A DNA stretch of 64,000 bases from Gluconacetobacter liquefaciens (GTDB taxonomy: Bacteria; Pseudomonadota; Alphaproteobacteria; Acetobacterales; Acetobacteraceae), in the NCBI RefSeq assembly GCF_003350405.1, contig NZ_QQAW01000001.1, positions 124,001 through 188,000 on the forward strand, in the 5' to 3' direction. Under the pieces are notes generated by a model that saw only the letters and a program-made list of their open reading frames with translations, had not been told where the DNA came from and did not search any database. Shown here piece by piece: positions 39,129-49,591 of the stretch; position 1 is the stretch's first letter, and every line of letters begins with the position of its first letter. The position numbers and the translations under genes are program-made.

Positions 39129-40556
39129 ATGGCAAAAGTTACAGCGGAACGGAAATTTGTCACCAAGATCGTTATAGTGGTGACGATGGGGGCGCTGGCC
39201 TTCGGATACGATACCGGTGTCATATCCGGCGCACTTCCTTTCATGATACGGCCGCCGTCACAGGGTGGGCTTGGCCTGACGCCGCTGACGGAAGGCCTGG
39301 TTACGTCCTCGCTTGTGTTGGCCGCTGCGGTGGGGTCGCTGGTCTGCGGCCATTTTACCGACCGTTATGGCCGGCGAGACAGTCTGATCGTGCTTTCGCT
39401 GGTCTTTCTTGTCGGTGCGGTCGGAACGGCCATGGCTCCTTCGATTCCGGCGATGGTGGCCATGCGCGCGGTGCTGGGGTTTGCCGTGGGCGGGGCATCG
39501 GCGCTGGTGCCGATGTTCATCTCCGAGATGGCGCCTGCCGGGAGACGGGCGACGCTTGTCAGCCAGAATGAGATGATGATCGTGACCGGCCAGTTGATTG
39601 CCTATGTGCTCAATGCCGTGCTGGCGGTGGTGTCGGATTCTCCGGCGATCTGGCGGGTGATGCTGCTGATCGCGGGCGTGCCTGCGCTGCTGCTGGGGAG
39701 CGGGCTGTTTTTCGTCCCGCGTTCTCCGCGCTGGCTGGCCAGCAAGGGGCGGCATGAAGAAGCCCGGCAGGTTCTCGATCTCATTCGTTCGAGCGACACG
39801 CAGGCCAGGAAGGAGATGGCGCAGATCATCGAGAACAACGACGAGGAGGAGAACCGGAAAGGGTGGGGTGATGTGTTCCGGGAGAGATGGATGCGCCGCC
39901 TTCTGCTCATCGGAATCGGGTTGGGATTTGCCGCGCAGTTTACGGGCGTGAACGCCTTTATGTATTTCACCCCCATCATCCTGCGCCAGACGGGCATGCA
40001 GACCGAGGCGGCGCTGACGGCGATGATCGGGAACGGGCTTGTGGCGGTGGCTGCGACGTTTGCCGGCATATGGATGATGAATCGCTACCCGCGGCGGACG
40101 ATGTTCATGGGGGGATTGGGTGCGGTCGTCCTGGCGCATATGGCCCTGGGCACCGTGCTTCTACTCTTCCCCGCGGCGTCCATGACCAAGAGCCTGCTTG
40201 CCCTGGCCTGCATCCTGCTGGCCCTGCTGTTTATCCAGATGATGGTGTCGCCGCTCTACTGGCTGCTGATGTCCGAACTGTTCCCGATGCGCGTGCGGGG
40301 GGCGCTGACGGGATTGTCGGTTGCCGCGCAGTGGATATTCAATGCGACGGCATCGTTTATTTTTCCGATCATGCTGCATGCGATGGGGGCGGCCACGTTT
40401 TTCGGTTTCGCGGCCATCAATGCCTGTTCGCTGCTGTTTGTCATGAAATGTCTTCCGGAGACGAAAGGCATGACGCTTGAGGCGCTGGAACGATATCTTG
40501 AAAAGACACTCGGCGCAGGGGCCACGGGTGGAGACAATCTGCGCCGGGTGTCCTGA
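39129..40556 (+). CDS. Sugar transporter, MFS sugar-porter family
   Basis: 475 residues with 12 transmembrane segments. It has FGYDTGVISGALPFM in helix 1, CGHFTDRYGRRDS, MFISEMAPAGRRA, FVPRSPRWLASKG and LPETKGMTLEALERYL. It resembles the 23.8 kb transporter but is clearly different in sequence. GGCGGAA is the likely ribosome site. A CCGCTCCT/AGGAGCGG inverted repeat (39068-39104) lies in the leader. The sugar is unknown. Confidence 0.9.
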   Translation: MAKVTAERKFVTKIVIVVTMGALAFGYDTGVISGALPFMIRPPSQGGLGLTPLTEGLVTSSLVLAAAVGSLVCGHFTDRYGRRDSLIVLSLVFLVGAVGTAMAPSIPAMVAMRAVLGFAVGGASALVPMFISEMAPAGRRATLVSQNEMMIVTGQLIAYVLNAVLAVVSDSPAIWRVMLLIAGVPALLLGSGLFFVPRSPRWLASKGRHEEARQVLDLIRSSDTQARKEMAQIIENNDEEENRKGWGDVFRERWMRRLLLIGIGLGFAAQFTGVNAFMYFTPIILRQTGMQTEAALTAMIGNGLVAVAATFAGIWMMNRYPRRTMFMGGLGAVVLAHMALGTVLLLFPAASMTKSLLALACILLALLFIQMMVSPLYWLLMSELFPMRVRGALTGLSVAAQWIFNATASFIFPIMLHAMGAATFFGFAAINACSLLFVMKCLPETKGMTLEALERYLEKTLGAGATGGDNLRRVS

Positions 40557-40568
40557 GAGCGGTTTGCG

Positions 40569-42641
40569 TTATTTTTCGTGCCCGGCCGACAGGTGGGCGT
40601 CGAGAAAATGCAGTGTCCACAGATAGGCGGCGAGCCAGTCCTGCGTGCGGAGGAAAGCGTGGCGCTCGCCGGGGAAGATGTGATCCTCGAACGGGACGTT
40701 GCGCGCCGTGAGCATGCGGGCCAGCAGGGTGGATTGTTCGAATGCGACGTTATGGTCGTCATCGCCGTGGATCAGCAGGACGGGTGCTTGCCAGTGCGCG
40801 ATGTCGGCGGCGGGGGACGATCGCCATTCGGAGGCTCGTGCCCGCTGTTTTTCCTCGGGGGAGAGGCCCGGATGATCGGGTTCCGTGAGGTCGTGCACGC
40901 CGTGGAAGTCGGCGCCGGCGGCGAACAGGGCGCTGTCGCGGGCGAGGGCCAGGGCCGTCAGGTAGCCGCCCCAGCTTCCGCCCCAGATGCCGATCCGGGC
41001 CGGTGCCACGTCGGGGCGGGCGCGCAGGTAGAGGCCGGCCGCGTGGACATCGCCATATTCGCTGGCGCCGGCCCGGCCGATGCCGGGTGCGTCGCGGAAG
41101 GCCAGGCCATAGCCGGTGCCGCTGCGATAATTCACCGACAGGACGACATAACCCCGCGCCGCCAGAAGCTGGTTCATGATGTAGGCGTTGGAATAATAGC
41201 CCATGGCGTTGAAGGCCGGCAGCATCTGCCGTTCAGGTCCGCCATGGACGAAGATCAGCGCCGGATGCGGACCGGGCGTTGTGGCCGGCGGCAGGAACAG
41301 TTGGCCGTGGATGTCGTACCCGTCCGCGCCGTGGATGTGGACGATCTGGGGAGGGGCGAAGGTGAAGCCGTTCGGCACGGTGGCGGTGACGGGGGTCCGG
41401 CGGGCGCCGTTTTGCAGCACCACCGGATGGGCGGGTTGGGCGATGCCCGTGGCCATGACGGCGATGGCCTGGCCGGCCGTCGTCAGGTCCGTGACCTGCT
41501 CGTCTTCGGCGGTCAGCGGGGTGGCCGGGGTATCGTCGAGTGGTTGCGACCAGGCGCGCCAATGGTCGAGATCGCCGCTATTGGCCGTGTAGAGCAGGCG
41601 CGTGCGGTCCGCCGACAGGCGATAGGTGGCGATTTCGGCGCCGTCCGGCGTCAGGCAATGCGGGGTTGGCGGGCTGGCCGCGACCGGGAGCGCGCAGAGC
41701 CGGAGCCAGCCGCTGCCCTCCCACGGGAAGAGCAGCCGCCCGTTGCCGGTCCAGGTCAGGCCCATGCCCTCCGGTGCCCAGAAGCGGCTGCCCGCGCCTT
41801 CCGGTGCCGTCCAGAGCGTGCGTTCCGTGCCGGTGGCGATGTCGTAGGCCTGTATCGACCAGAAATGGCCCTTGCCGCGTTCGGCCGTCAGCAGGGGCGT
41901 GCGCGCCCGCACGAAGGCGATGGATCGTCCGTCCGGCGAGAAGGCCGGCATCTGGTCCTGGGCCAGGGCGGCGGGGAGGAAGACGGGGGCCTCATTGCCG
42001 GGCTTGTCCTGCCATAACGCGATGAGGGCGTGCGATCCGCGATCGATCTCGATGGCCAGACGGGTGCCGTCGGGCGACCAGTGCAGGGCGGTGATCGTGC
42101 CCGGTGTGGTCAGGACCGTGCGGGGGACGCCGCCGGCCCGGCCGACCAGCAGCGCGCCGCCATGGGCGAAGGCCAGTTGTCGGCCGTCGGGCGAGAATGT
42201 CGGTGCGTGTCCCTCCCCTGCCGTGGCGATCCGTCCGTCGGGGAGGACGACGCGCACCGTCTGCTTGCCCGGCACCGGCGCGTTGCCGGCGTTCGGCGGT
42301 GCGTCATCGGGATATTCGGGATCGCCTCCCTCGACGAAGGCGAGCATCCGCCCGTCGGGGCTGAGGGTGAGGCCCCAGAGGTCGGTTCCGTCGTCTTGCG
42401 TGTAGGCCGTGACACGGTGTGGCGCGGCGCCGCCGTCCGAGACCAGGATATTGCGGATGCCGTTGCGGCGTTCGACCCATGCCAGGCGGGGCGCGCCGGC
42501 GGCGCCGGTCAGGCCGTTGGCGTAGGGCATGGCCAGCAGGGTGGCCAGACGGGTGGCGTCTTCCGCCGGGGCAGCGTGTGCGGGGAGAATGGTGGCGGCG
42601 AACAGGGCCGACGCCGCGAGGAGAGATGATCGGACGGTCAT
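40569..42641 (-). CDS. Secreted S9 family peptidase (DPP IV/acylaminoacyl-peptidase-like)
   Basis: 690 residues. The signal peptide covers residues 1-23 (ending LPAHA), so the protein is periplasmic or secreted. A beta-propeller with repeated FSPDGRxLAF-type blades leads to the hydrolase domain with the catalytic Ser in GIWGGSWGGYL, Asp in HGDDDHNV and His in GERHAF. It is the last gene of the co-directional hydrolase block; the upstream serine hydrolase ends five bases before it. Confidence 0.92.
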   Translation of the reverse strand: MTVRSSLLAASALFAATILPAHAAPAEDATRLATLLAMPYANGLTGAAGAPRLAWVERRNGIRNILVSDGGAAPHRVTAYTQDDGTDLWGLTLSPDGRMLAFVEGGDPEYPDDAPPNAGNAPVPGKQTVRVVLPDGRIATAGEGHAPTFSPDGRQLAFAHGGALLVGRAGGVPRTVLTTPGTITALHWSPDGTRLAIEIDRGSHALIALWQDKPGNEAPVFLPAALAQDQMPAFSPDGRSIAFVRARTPLLTAERGKGHFWSIQAYDIATGTERTLWTAPEGAGSRFWAPEGMGLTWTGNGRLLFPWEGSGWLRLCALPVAASPPTPHCLTPDGAEIATYRLSADRTRLLYTANSGDLDHWRAWSQPLDDTPATPLTAEDEQVTDLTTAGQAIAVMATGIAQPAHPVVLQNGARRTPVTATVPNGFTFAPPQIVHIHGADGYDIHGQLFLPPATTPGPHPALIFVHGGPERQMLPAFNAMGYYSNAYIMNQLLAARGYVVLSVNYRSGTGYGLAFRDAPGIGRAGASEYGDVHAAGLYLRARPDVAPARIGIWGGSWGGYLTALALARDSALFAAGADFHGVHDLTEPDHPGLSPEEKQRARASEWRSSPAADIAHWQAPVLLIHGDDDHNVAFEQSTLLARMLTARNVPFEDHIFPGERHAFLRTQDWLAAYLWTLHFLDAHLSAGHEK

Positions 42642-42646
42642 GCGGC

Positions 42647-43921
42647 TTACTGTCCTGCGTCGGCGAGGGCGGTGAACAGTTCCTCCTCGACATGGGTGAA
42701 GGAGGAATAGGCACCTGGACGTTCCTGCCCGTCATCGGGGAAACCGTCGGCTGCGAACAGGAAGCCGTCGCCGGTGGCCGGGTCGTACCAGAATCCCGAT
42801 TTCAGCCCGTATGCATCGCCCAGATGGCCGGCCAGGTCGCCGGAATATCCCTTGTAGGGGCGGGTCTCCCGTCCGGAGGAATCCCGCTGGCCGGTCAGCC
42901 GGATCATGCTGAGCCCGTAGCTGGCGATCGGGTACGGGCAGGCGCCGTTATGGCCGTCATACTGCCAGGTTGGCGTCAGCATCAGGTCGATGCTGTGGGG
43001 CGAGAGCAGGCGCGTGCCGTCCAGCGTGCCGTGGCCGAGCATGAAGCGCGCGAGGCGGGTCAGCCCGCGCATGGAGATGCGCAGGCCCCCCTGCGGGGAA
43101 AAAAGGGTGCCGTTGGTGCCGGGCGTATAGGCGGCCAGCGTCGCCGTGCTTCGGCTTTTGACCGGTTGCGTATCGGTCTCCGCCGCCCAGCCTGAGGGCA
43201 GGTGGTGGTAGAGCGTGGCCAGACGCTCCGGGTGGGCCAGGGCGGCCGGGTTGTAGCCGCCGTCGATTCCCAGCGGGGCCAGTACATGCGCCTGCTGGAA
43301 GCGGTCGAACCGTTCGCCGCTGGCGCGCTCCATCATCGTGCCGATCAGGCCGTAGCAGAGATTGCAGTAATCGAACCACGAACCCGGCGGGTGGCCGTCG
43401 GCATGGGCGAAATGATAGGCGGGATCGCCGGGTTTGCGCGACGGGTCGAAAAATTCCGCGATCGGGTGGCCTGGGGGGAGCGTGTAGCCGTCGGCGTCGC
43501 GGATGCTGGACGTATGATCGAGCAGCATCCGCACCGTGATCGGCACATCCGGGAAATCGGGGTTGCGGAGCGGGAAGCCCAGATAGTCGGACGCATCGTG
43601 ATCGAGATTGATCCTGCCCTGTTCGACCAGTTCCATCAGTCCGATGGTCGTGACGATCTTGGAGATCGAGGCGATGCGGAAGAGTGTGTCCGGATCGACG
43701 GGGGTGGTGCCGGTCCGCGTGCGGCGGGCGAAGCCGCCATAATAGCTGTAGGCGACCTGGCCGTGGCGCAGGCGGATGGCGGCGATCGCGGCCAGTGGCC
43801 GGGCCTCGCCTTCGGCCAGCACGCGGCCGAGTGCCTGGTCGGTGGTCGTCCGTGCCTGTGCCGCCGAGGGCAGGACGGCCAGTGCGGCGAGGGCGAGGCC
43901 GCAGGCACGCGAGGTTCTCAT
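42647..43921 (-). CDS. Secreted serine hydrolase, class C beta-lactamase/D-aminopeptidase-like
   Basis: 424 residues with a signal peptide (about 1-23, ending AAQA). Active-site Ser is in SISK (RIASISKIVTT). The second motif is Tyr-x-Asn-like YCNLCYG, and DHTSSIRD is family-typical. Members act as esterases, D-aminopeptidases or beta-lactamases; the substrate is not assignable. The ATG overlaps the stop of the penicillin-acylase-family gene (ATGA), so translation of the two is coupled. Confidence 0.9.
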   Translation of the reverse strand: MRTSRACGLALAALAVLPSAAQARTTTDQALGRVLAEGEARPLAAIAAIRLRHGQVAYSYYGGFARRTRTGTTPVDPDTLFRIASISKIVTTIGLMELVEQGRINLDHDASDYLGFPLRNPDFPDVPITVRMLLDHTSSIRDADGYTLPPGHPIAEFFDPSRKPGDPAYHFAHADGHPPGSWFDYCNLCYGLIGTMMERASGERFDRFQQAHVLAPLGIDGGYNPAALAHPERLATLYHHLPSGWAAETDTQPVKSRSTATLAAYTPGTNGTLFSPQGGLRISMRGLTRLARFMLGHGTLDGTRLLSPHSIDLMLTPTWQYDGHNGACPYPIASYGLSMIRLTGQRDSSGRETRPYKGYSGDLAGHLGDAYGLKSGFWYDPATGDGFLFAADGFPDDGQERPGAYSSFTHVEEELFTALADAGQ

Positions 43922-46306
43922 GGCCGGGCTCCTGGCTGGAGGGTCTGGCGCCGCACGGCGGCGGTGTTGACGCCGTGTGTGCTGAAGGGGAGCTTTTGCA
44001 TCGCGCCCCGCAGCCAGACGGGCAGGAAATCGGCGTAATGGGGTGAATGCGGGTCGGCCGACTGGCCGGGGAAATTGAGGAACAGCGATTGGTCCCAGTC
44101 CCCGACATCGCAGACCATCAGATAGCTCGCGCCGCCCGTTGCCGCATAGGCGTGGTCTCCGCCTGCCTGCGGGCTGTACCAGCGGGCCATGACGGTGTAG
44201 GGGTCGCCGCCGCTTTCCGCCTCGGTGCCGCCGATGGGGGGGGAAGGCCGCCGCGATCGCCGGGACGGAGGCCAGCGGGTGGCGCAGCGTGACGGTGTGC
44301 AGCGCCCCCCATCGCCAGGCGGCCGGCAGGGGGCCCAGCCGTTCGCGCAGTTCGTTGACCGCCGCGCTGAAACAGTCGGCCAGCATTCTGTCGCGTGCCT
44401 GCGCCGGGTTGGGTCCGAAGCGGGAATCGGGTGACTGGAACAGGGAAAGCTGCACCGTGGCGCCAACCGGGCCGGGCAGGAGGTCGTGCAGGGATGGCGG
44501 AATGATCAGGGCGTGCAGCGCGCGTTCCAGCCGTGTCCACCAGACTTCGTATAGGGCCGCCGCCGGGCTGTCGGCCTCCACGCGGCCGTTCCAGGCGCGC
44601 AGCAATGCGGCTTCGGTGGCGAGCGAGGGCGGGATTGCCGGCAGCAGCCGCACCATCTGCAAGGCCAGTACCGACAGCGTATCGTGTTGCAGCGCCACGC
44701 TGTCCACTAGGGTTGCGCGGGGTGTGGCGTCCAGCATCTGGGCGACGCGTTCATGGCGGAAGCGGTCGCGCCATTCGAAGCTGACGCGCCGTTCTTCCGC
44801 CGGGTAGTCCGGTGGGAGGTTCATCTCGTTCGAGGTGCCGAACCAGCCGCGCGCGGGGTTGAAGCTGCTGGGCAGGGCCTCCAGCGGTTGCAGCCCCTGC
44901 CAGTCGTATCGTCCGTTGCCCGGCGCCGGCATCAGCCCGTCATGGCCGTCTGCGCGATGGGGGAGACCGCCGGCGGCCTGCCAGCCGATATTGCCGCTGG
45001 TATCGGCATAAGTGAAATTGGTCGGGCTGGTGTGGACCCGCAATGCCTCGCGGAAGCTGGGCCAGTCATGGGCGAGATTGATGCCGATATTGGCCAGCAG
45101 GCCGTTCGCGCCGGGGGCCAGCCAGGTTGCCGAAACCGCCGTCGCGCGATGGTGCGCCGTATCCCGCGCCACCACCGGCCCCTGCACGGAATAGAACAGG
45201 CTCACCATCCGATCGGGCTCGCCGCGCACCGCGATTGTCGTTTCGACCTGCTCCATCCGCTTCCAGCCGCCCTGGTGGGCATAGCGCAGCGGGTCGCGCG
45301 GGTCGGTGTCCAGGATGAACAGGTCTTCCTGGTCGATATGGAAGTTGGTGCGTCCGAAAGCGATTTTTTCGTTATGGCCCTGCATGATGCCGGGCATGCC
45401 CGCCGATCCGCCTCCGATCACGTCCAGCCCCGGTGCCGTCAGGTGCACGACGTGGCGCGGGCCGGGCACGCCGAAATCCAGATGTGGATCGTTGGCCAGG
45501 ATCGGCCGGCCGGTGGCGGTGCGTGAGGGGGCGATGATCCAGGCATTGCTGCCCTCGTTCCGCCGCCTTGTTTCGTCGCTGACCGCCGCGTGCAGGCCCT
45601 GCAATGGCAATGGAGCCTGCAACACGCCGAACAGTCCGAGATCGGCCTCGGTGATCGCGTCGACATTCAGCCCGTCCGGCACGCGCAGCGCATGGGCGGG
45701 CTCAAGCGGGGTCATGATCGTGTCGTAAGCCAGCGCGCCCCGTGCCGCCAGTCGTGCCCGGCGGATCTCCGCGCGCGTGTTGCCCGTGACTTCGGCGCGT
45801 ATGCGGATCAGGTCCAGCACATCCCATGCCAGCGGCGTGCAGGCGAAGAGTGCGAATTCGGGTGGGAGCAGTGCCGGATCGGCCGTGGTTTCGGCGATCC
45901 GCGCGTTGATCCCGGCGACATAGGCGCGCGCGCATTCCTGCACCAGCGGTGGGACGGCGGCGAGTTCCTGTTCCGCGTTGCCTCGGAACAGCACCAGTCG
46001 GTTGGCGGTGTCGGAAGGGACGAAGGCCGCCCCGAAGAGTTCGGCCAGTCGGCCCAGCGAGCGGCGGTGGCCGAAATCCAGCTCCCACAGCCGGTCCCGC
46101 GCCACCAGATAACCATCTGTGAAGAAGGCGTCGGGGATGGTATGTGCCCGTACATGGGCAATACCCCAGCGATCTTCCAGAATCTCGACCGGTTGGTCGA
46201 GCCCGGAAAGGCGGTGAAGGGATGGGGCGGACCTGGGCGCGCGCATCGGCATGGACAGGGTTGCGGCGACGCTGCCAAGAAGAACCGCGCGACGGGTCGT
46301 CTGCAT
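43918..46306 (-). pseudogene. Penicillin acylase family protein, frameshifted by a one-base run expansion
   Basis: Ntn-hydrolase of the penicillin/acylhomoserine-lactone acylase family that would cleave N-acyl amides in the periplasm. The N-terminus has a Tat-like signal (TTRRAVLLG). The catalytic N-terminal Ser of the beta chain is in RRNEGSNAWII. The beta-chain Asn is probably in one of the NPARGW/GTSNEMNLP blocks. At 44236-44243 eight G (C on the coding strand) replace an expected seven, which shifts the frame after AAFPP; the proper continuation GGTEAESGGDPYTV is in the next frame and ends at 43918, overlapping the next gene. The gene length is 3n+1. It could be a sequencing error, a phase-variable tract or a real mutation. 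Confidence 0.85.
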
Positions 46307-46352
46307 CGAAACCTGTTCCTTTCCTCGATAGCCTGTTTGGAGCGTCAGCTTC

Positions 46353-47573
46353 TTACCCGATGGCCCGGTCATCGGCTCCGGCCACGATCTCTTTCAGCCG
46401 GAGTGCCGAGCCGACCGACAGCGTGAAGCCTAGGGCACCATGCCCGACATTAAGCAGAAGATTGTCATAGCGGGTCCGCGCGATGATCGGAACGCCGGTC
46501 GGCGTGGCCGGGCGCAGGCCGGCCCATGGCGCATCCTCGCCCTGCCCCAGTGCCCCCGGCAATGTTGCTGCGACCAGGGCGCGCAGGTCCGCCAGCCGCC
46601 TTGGGTCGGGCGTGGTTTCTTCGGTGCCGATATCGACCATCGCCGCTACCCGCAGCCGGTCACCCAATCCTGCATAGACCACGCGATTGTCGTAATCCGT
46701 CACGCTGACCGATGGCAGAATGCCGGGTTGCGGCCGGGTGGTCAGGCTATAGCCTTTCAGGCCGTACAGCGGCAGGTCGAGCCCCAGCGGCCGGCCCAGT
46801 GCACGGGAGGCGAGACCTGCCGCGAGAATGACGAGATCGGTCTCGAACGGTTGTCCATCGACGCTGACGGTGCATCGGCCACCCATGCCGGGGGTGAGCC
46901 CGGCCGTGCCCCGCACCAGACGAAAGCCCGGCTGCGCCGCCAGTGCCTTGCGCAGGGCCTTGCAGAACAGGAAACAATCCCCGACTTCGTCCTCGGGCGA
47001 GAAGAGTCCGCCCGCGAGCCGGGGTTGCAATCCCGCGAACGCGGGTTCGACCGCCACGCATTCGGTTGGGGACAGCGCGCGCTGTCGGGCTGGATCGGTG
47101 ATGGAGCGCGCTGCCTTGCGGAATATCGAAGCCGTCCGATACAGCACGAGTTTTCCCGGACGGCGCCACAGGAAATCTTCCAGCCCGGCATTGCGCCACA
47201 CCTGGAGTTCCGTCTGCCCGCTCAGGGCAAGATCGAGCAGGATTGCGGCATTTTCGCGATTTGTCCGCCGGTTGCATGCCAGCAGGAAGGCGAGCAGCCA
47301 GCGCCACTGGCCTGGATCGGCCCGCAGCCGCAAGGCGATCGGCGAATGTGGGCGCAGCAACCAGCCCAGAGCGTCGCGCGTTACGCCGGCATCGGCCAGC
47401 GGGCTGACATAACGGTAGCTGAGTTGCCCGCCATTCGCGAAGCTGGCTTCCTGCCCGATATCCTCGCCACGCTCGATCAGCGTGATCTCGTGGCCTTCCC
47501 GAACGAGGGTGTAGGCGGCGGTGAGACCGATGACGCCGCCGCCGATGATGGTGATGGTCCGTCTGCCGGCCAT
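46353..47573 (-). CDS. dadA: D-amino acid dehydrogenase, small-subunit type (DadA-like)
   Basis: FAD protein, 406 residues, that oxidises D-amino acids to keto acids with electrons passed to the respiratory chain. Rossmann motif ITIIGGGVIGLTAAY lies at the N-terminus. EASFANGGQLSYRYVSPLADAG (cited as ASFANGGQLSY) is diagnostic of DadA. The C-terminal FAD part has WAGLRPATPTGVPIIA and LLLNVGHGALGFT. No alanine racemase gene lies beside it. It is 46 bases upstream of the acylase-family gene on the same strand. Confidence 0.92.
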   Translation of the reverse strand: MAGRRTITIIGGGVIGLTAAYTLVREGHEITLIERGEDIGQEASFANGGQLSYRYVSPLADAGVTRDALGWLLRPHSPIALRLRADPGQWRWLLAFLLACNRRTNRENAAILLDLALSGQTELQVWRNAGLEDFLWRRPGKLVLYRTASIFRKAARSITDPARQRALSPTECVAVEPAFAGLQPRLAGGLFSPEDEVGDCFLFCKALRKALAAQPGFRLVRGTAGLTPGMGGRCTVSVDGQPFETDLVILAAGLASRALGRPLGLDLPLYGLKGYSLTTRPQPGILPSVSVTDYDNRVVYAGLGDRLRVAAMVDIGTEETTPDPRRLADLRALVAATLPGALGQGEDAPWAGLRPATPTGVPIIARTRYDNLLLNVGHGALGFTLSVGSALRLKEIVAGADDRAIG

Positions 47574-47743
47574 GAAATTTCCGAATATCCAGAGGCTGGC
47601 CGCACTGATGCGCCGTCACGATGGGCAAAGCCTAGAAGTCCGGGAGCGTTTCAGCCAATGCAAAGAGACCGTCCTCTCATAACCTGTGGTTAACGGTTCA
47701 GTTTGATAAAAAAACGAATGGAGAGGGTATGGGGGCGGTTTCT

Positions 47744-47863
47744 GTTCTTTTTTGAAAAAAAGAACCAAAAAATTTTGATTCGGTCGGGAGCCTTGTGCTG
47801 GGGACGCGCGATGACCCTGAACGGATTAAAGTCTTTTTGCTTCTTTTTCTTCAGAAAAAGAAG
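47744..47863 (+). repeat. AT-rich paired-hairpin element, copy D
   Basis: H2 is at 47744-47765 and H1 at 47840-47863, with the shared core GAGCCTTGTGCTGGGGAC between. The stop codon of the serine hydrolase gene (47826-47828) lies inside the element, so its last dozen or so residues come from the repeat. Confidence 0.92.
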
Positions 47864-49445
47864 AACTGACTTTCCTCGGGTGCAGATCCTGCGCATCGAA
47901 GCTGAAATCGGACCCGATCACACGCAGGCTCATTCCGACCACCTGGCCGGAGACATCGCGTTCGAACTGCACATAGGAATCGTCGCTGGCATCCTGTCCG
48001 CGATCGTCCCACCGGACGACGAACAGATCGTGCGGCAGGGCGGAGAGTGTGCCGGTCAGGCCATCGGCATGGCTGAATGCCATCCGCAGGTCCTGCCCTC
48101 GCCGGCTGATGGTGATCGGGCCGCGCCAGTCGTCGCGATAGGTGCCGATATAGTCCTGCTGTGTGCTTTCGGAGAGTGTGATGAACGGCCGCGCGGGTGA
48201 ACCTGGGCCGGTACTGGCGGCGGCTTTCGCCTCCGCCGCGTGTGCGGCGTTCTCCGCGTCCTGCCAGTGCGCGACCCAGTCGGCGCTGGTGCCGGTTGCG
48301 ACATAGGCGCTCAGCGTCGTTGCGATGGCGTAGGTCGCGTTGTGGTCGTCATGATTGGTCAGGATGACGATGCCTGTCCGGCTTTCCGGCAGGAAGGTCA
48401 TGTAGCTGACCATGCCGTCGATGGTGCCGGTGTGCCAGATGCGCTTCTGACCGAAGAAATCCTCCATGAACCAGCCATAGCCATAGGCTCGGAAATGGGT
48501 TTTCGTTGCGTCCGCCGTGTCGGGCAGCGGCAGCAGCGCGTGCGGCGCCCACAGCGTATCGCGGCTGGCTTGACTGAAGATCTGCCGGCCGTCGGGTGTG
48601 CGGCCGCCGTTGAGATAGGTCTGGGCCCAGCGGGCCATGCCGTCGGCGCTGCACCAGATGCCGCCGGCGGGCGCCACGCCGGGCAACCGGAGCGCGGCCT
48701 TGTCGGGCAGGATGCCGGTTTCACCCTCGCCGGTCGCGACGTCCGTCTGGCCCTTGACTGGCGGCGTGCTCTGGCAGGCGGGCAGGCCGGCGGCGTCGAT
48801 CAGCCGCTTCTGGACGATCTCTTCCCAGCTTTGCCCGGTCAGTCGCTCGACCAGCGCACCGGCTACGACATAAAGAAGATTGTTGTAGGCGTATTGGGTG
48901 CGGAACGGCGCGGTGAAGGGCATGAACGGCAGGCCGGCGAGGATTTGCGGCCGCGTGAGCGTGCTGTGCGAGAACAGCATCAGGTCTCCGGCGCCCAGCC
49001 CCATTCCGCTATGGTGGGTCAGCAGGTCCGACACGCGGAAATCCCGCGTGATCGACGGATCGGCGACGCGGAATTCCGGCATGTGGTCGATGACGCGGTC
49101 GTTCCAGTCCAGCTTGCCCTGATCGACCAGTTGCGCCAGCGCCGTGGTGGTGAACTCCTTGGTGTTTGACCCGATGGCGAACAGCGTGCGGCGATCGACC
49201 GGTGCGCTGCTCTTGTCTTCCGCGCGGCGTCCGTAGCCGTGGCTGAACACGATTTCTCCGTCATGCACCACGGCGACCGCGATCCCTGGCACGTTGAATG
49301 CCTGCCGGGCGCGTTCCACCGTCGTGCCGATTTCCTGCTCCGTTAGTCCCGGTGGCAGGGACGCGGTGTGGCCGACGCATGGCACGGACAGAAGGGCGAC
49401 CGCCGAGACGGCCATCATGCATGAATGTCGGAAACGCTGGAGCAT
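47826..49445 (-). CDS. Secreted serine hydrolase, class C beta-lactamase-like with C-terminal lipocalin-type domain
   Basis: 539 residues with a signal peptide ending near GHTAS. Active-site Ser is in SNTK (FAIGSNTKEFTTT), Tyr in YAYNN and the third motif is HTGTIDG. After about residue 410 a DUF3471-like beta domain follows (DYIGTYRDDWRGPITI). Members include D-aminopeptidases and esterases. The C-terminal KVSSSFSEEKEAKRL is encoded by paired-hairpin copy D, so the element appears to have inserted at the 3' end. Confidence 0.9.
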   Translation of the reverse strand: MLQRFRHSCMMAVSAVALLSVPCVGHTASLPPGLTEQEIGTTVERARQAFNVPGIAVAVVHDGEIVFSHGYGRRAEDKSSAPVDRRTLFAIGSNTKEFTTTALAQLVDQGKLDWNDRVIDHMPEFRVADPSITRDFRVSDLLTHHSGMGLGAGDLMLFSHSTLTRPQILAGLPFMPFTAPFRTQYAYNNLLYVVAGALVERLTGQSWEEIVQKRLIDAAGLPACQSTPPVKGQTDVATGEGETGILPDKAALRLPGVAPAGGIWCSADGMARWAQTYLNGGRTPDGRQIFSQASRDTLWAPHALLPLPDTADATKTHFRAYGYGWFMEDFFGQKRIWHTGTIDGMVSYMTFLPESRTGIVILTNHDDHNATYAIATTLSAYVATGTSADWVAHWQDAENAAHAAEAKAAASTGPGSPARPFITLSESTQQDYIGTYRDDWRGPITISRRGQDLRMAFSHADGLTGTLSALPHDLFVVRWDDRGQDASDDSYVQFERDVSGQVVGMSLRVIGSDFSFDAQDLHPRKVSSSFSEEKEAKRL

Positions 49446-49591
49446 GGACGGTCCTGAATACGAAAAGTCCGGCCCTGGGGCATGGATGGGCCAAAAAGGA
49501 AAAGGAATCCATTAAGAGCACGAAATGGTTCGCGTGTCCCGTTTCGCAGATGCACCTTTCCCTTAACCTGATGTTAAAACCCTGCCGGGTG

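Noticed and set aside
42647-46372. Single 1,241-residue acylase-hydrolase fusion protein
   Set aside because: Depends on one extra base in a G run; the other frame restores the acylase C-terminus and an ATGA overlap with a normal signal-peptide start, so two genes are the better model.
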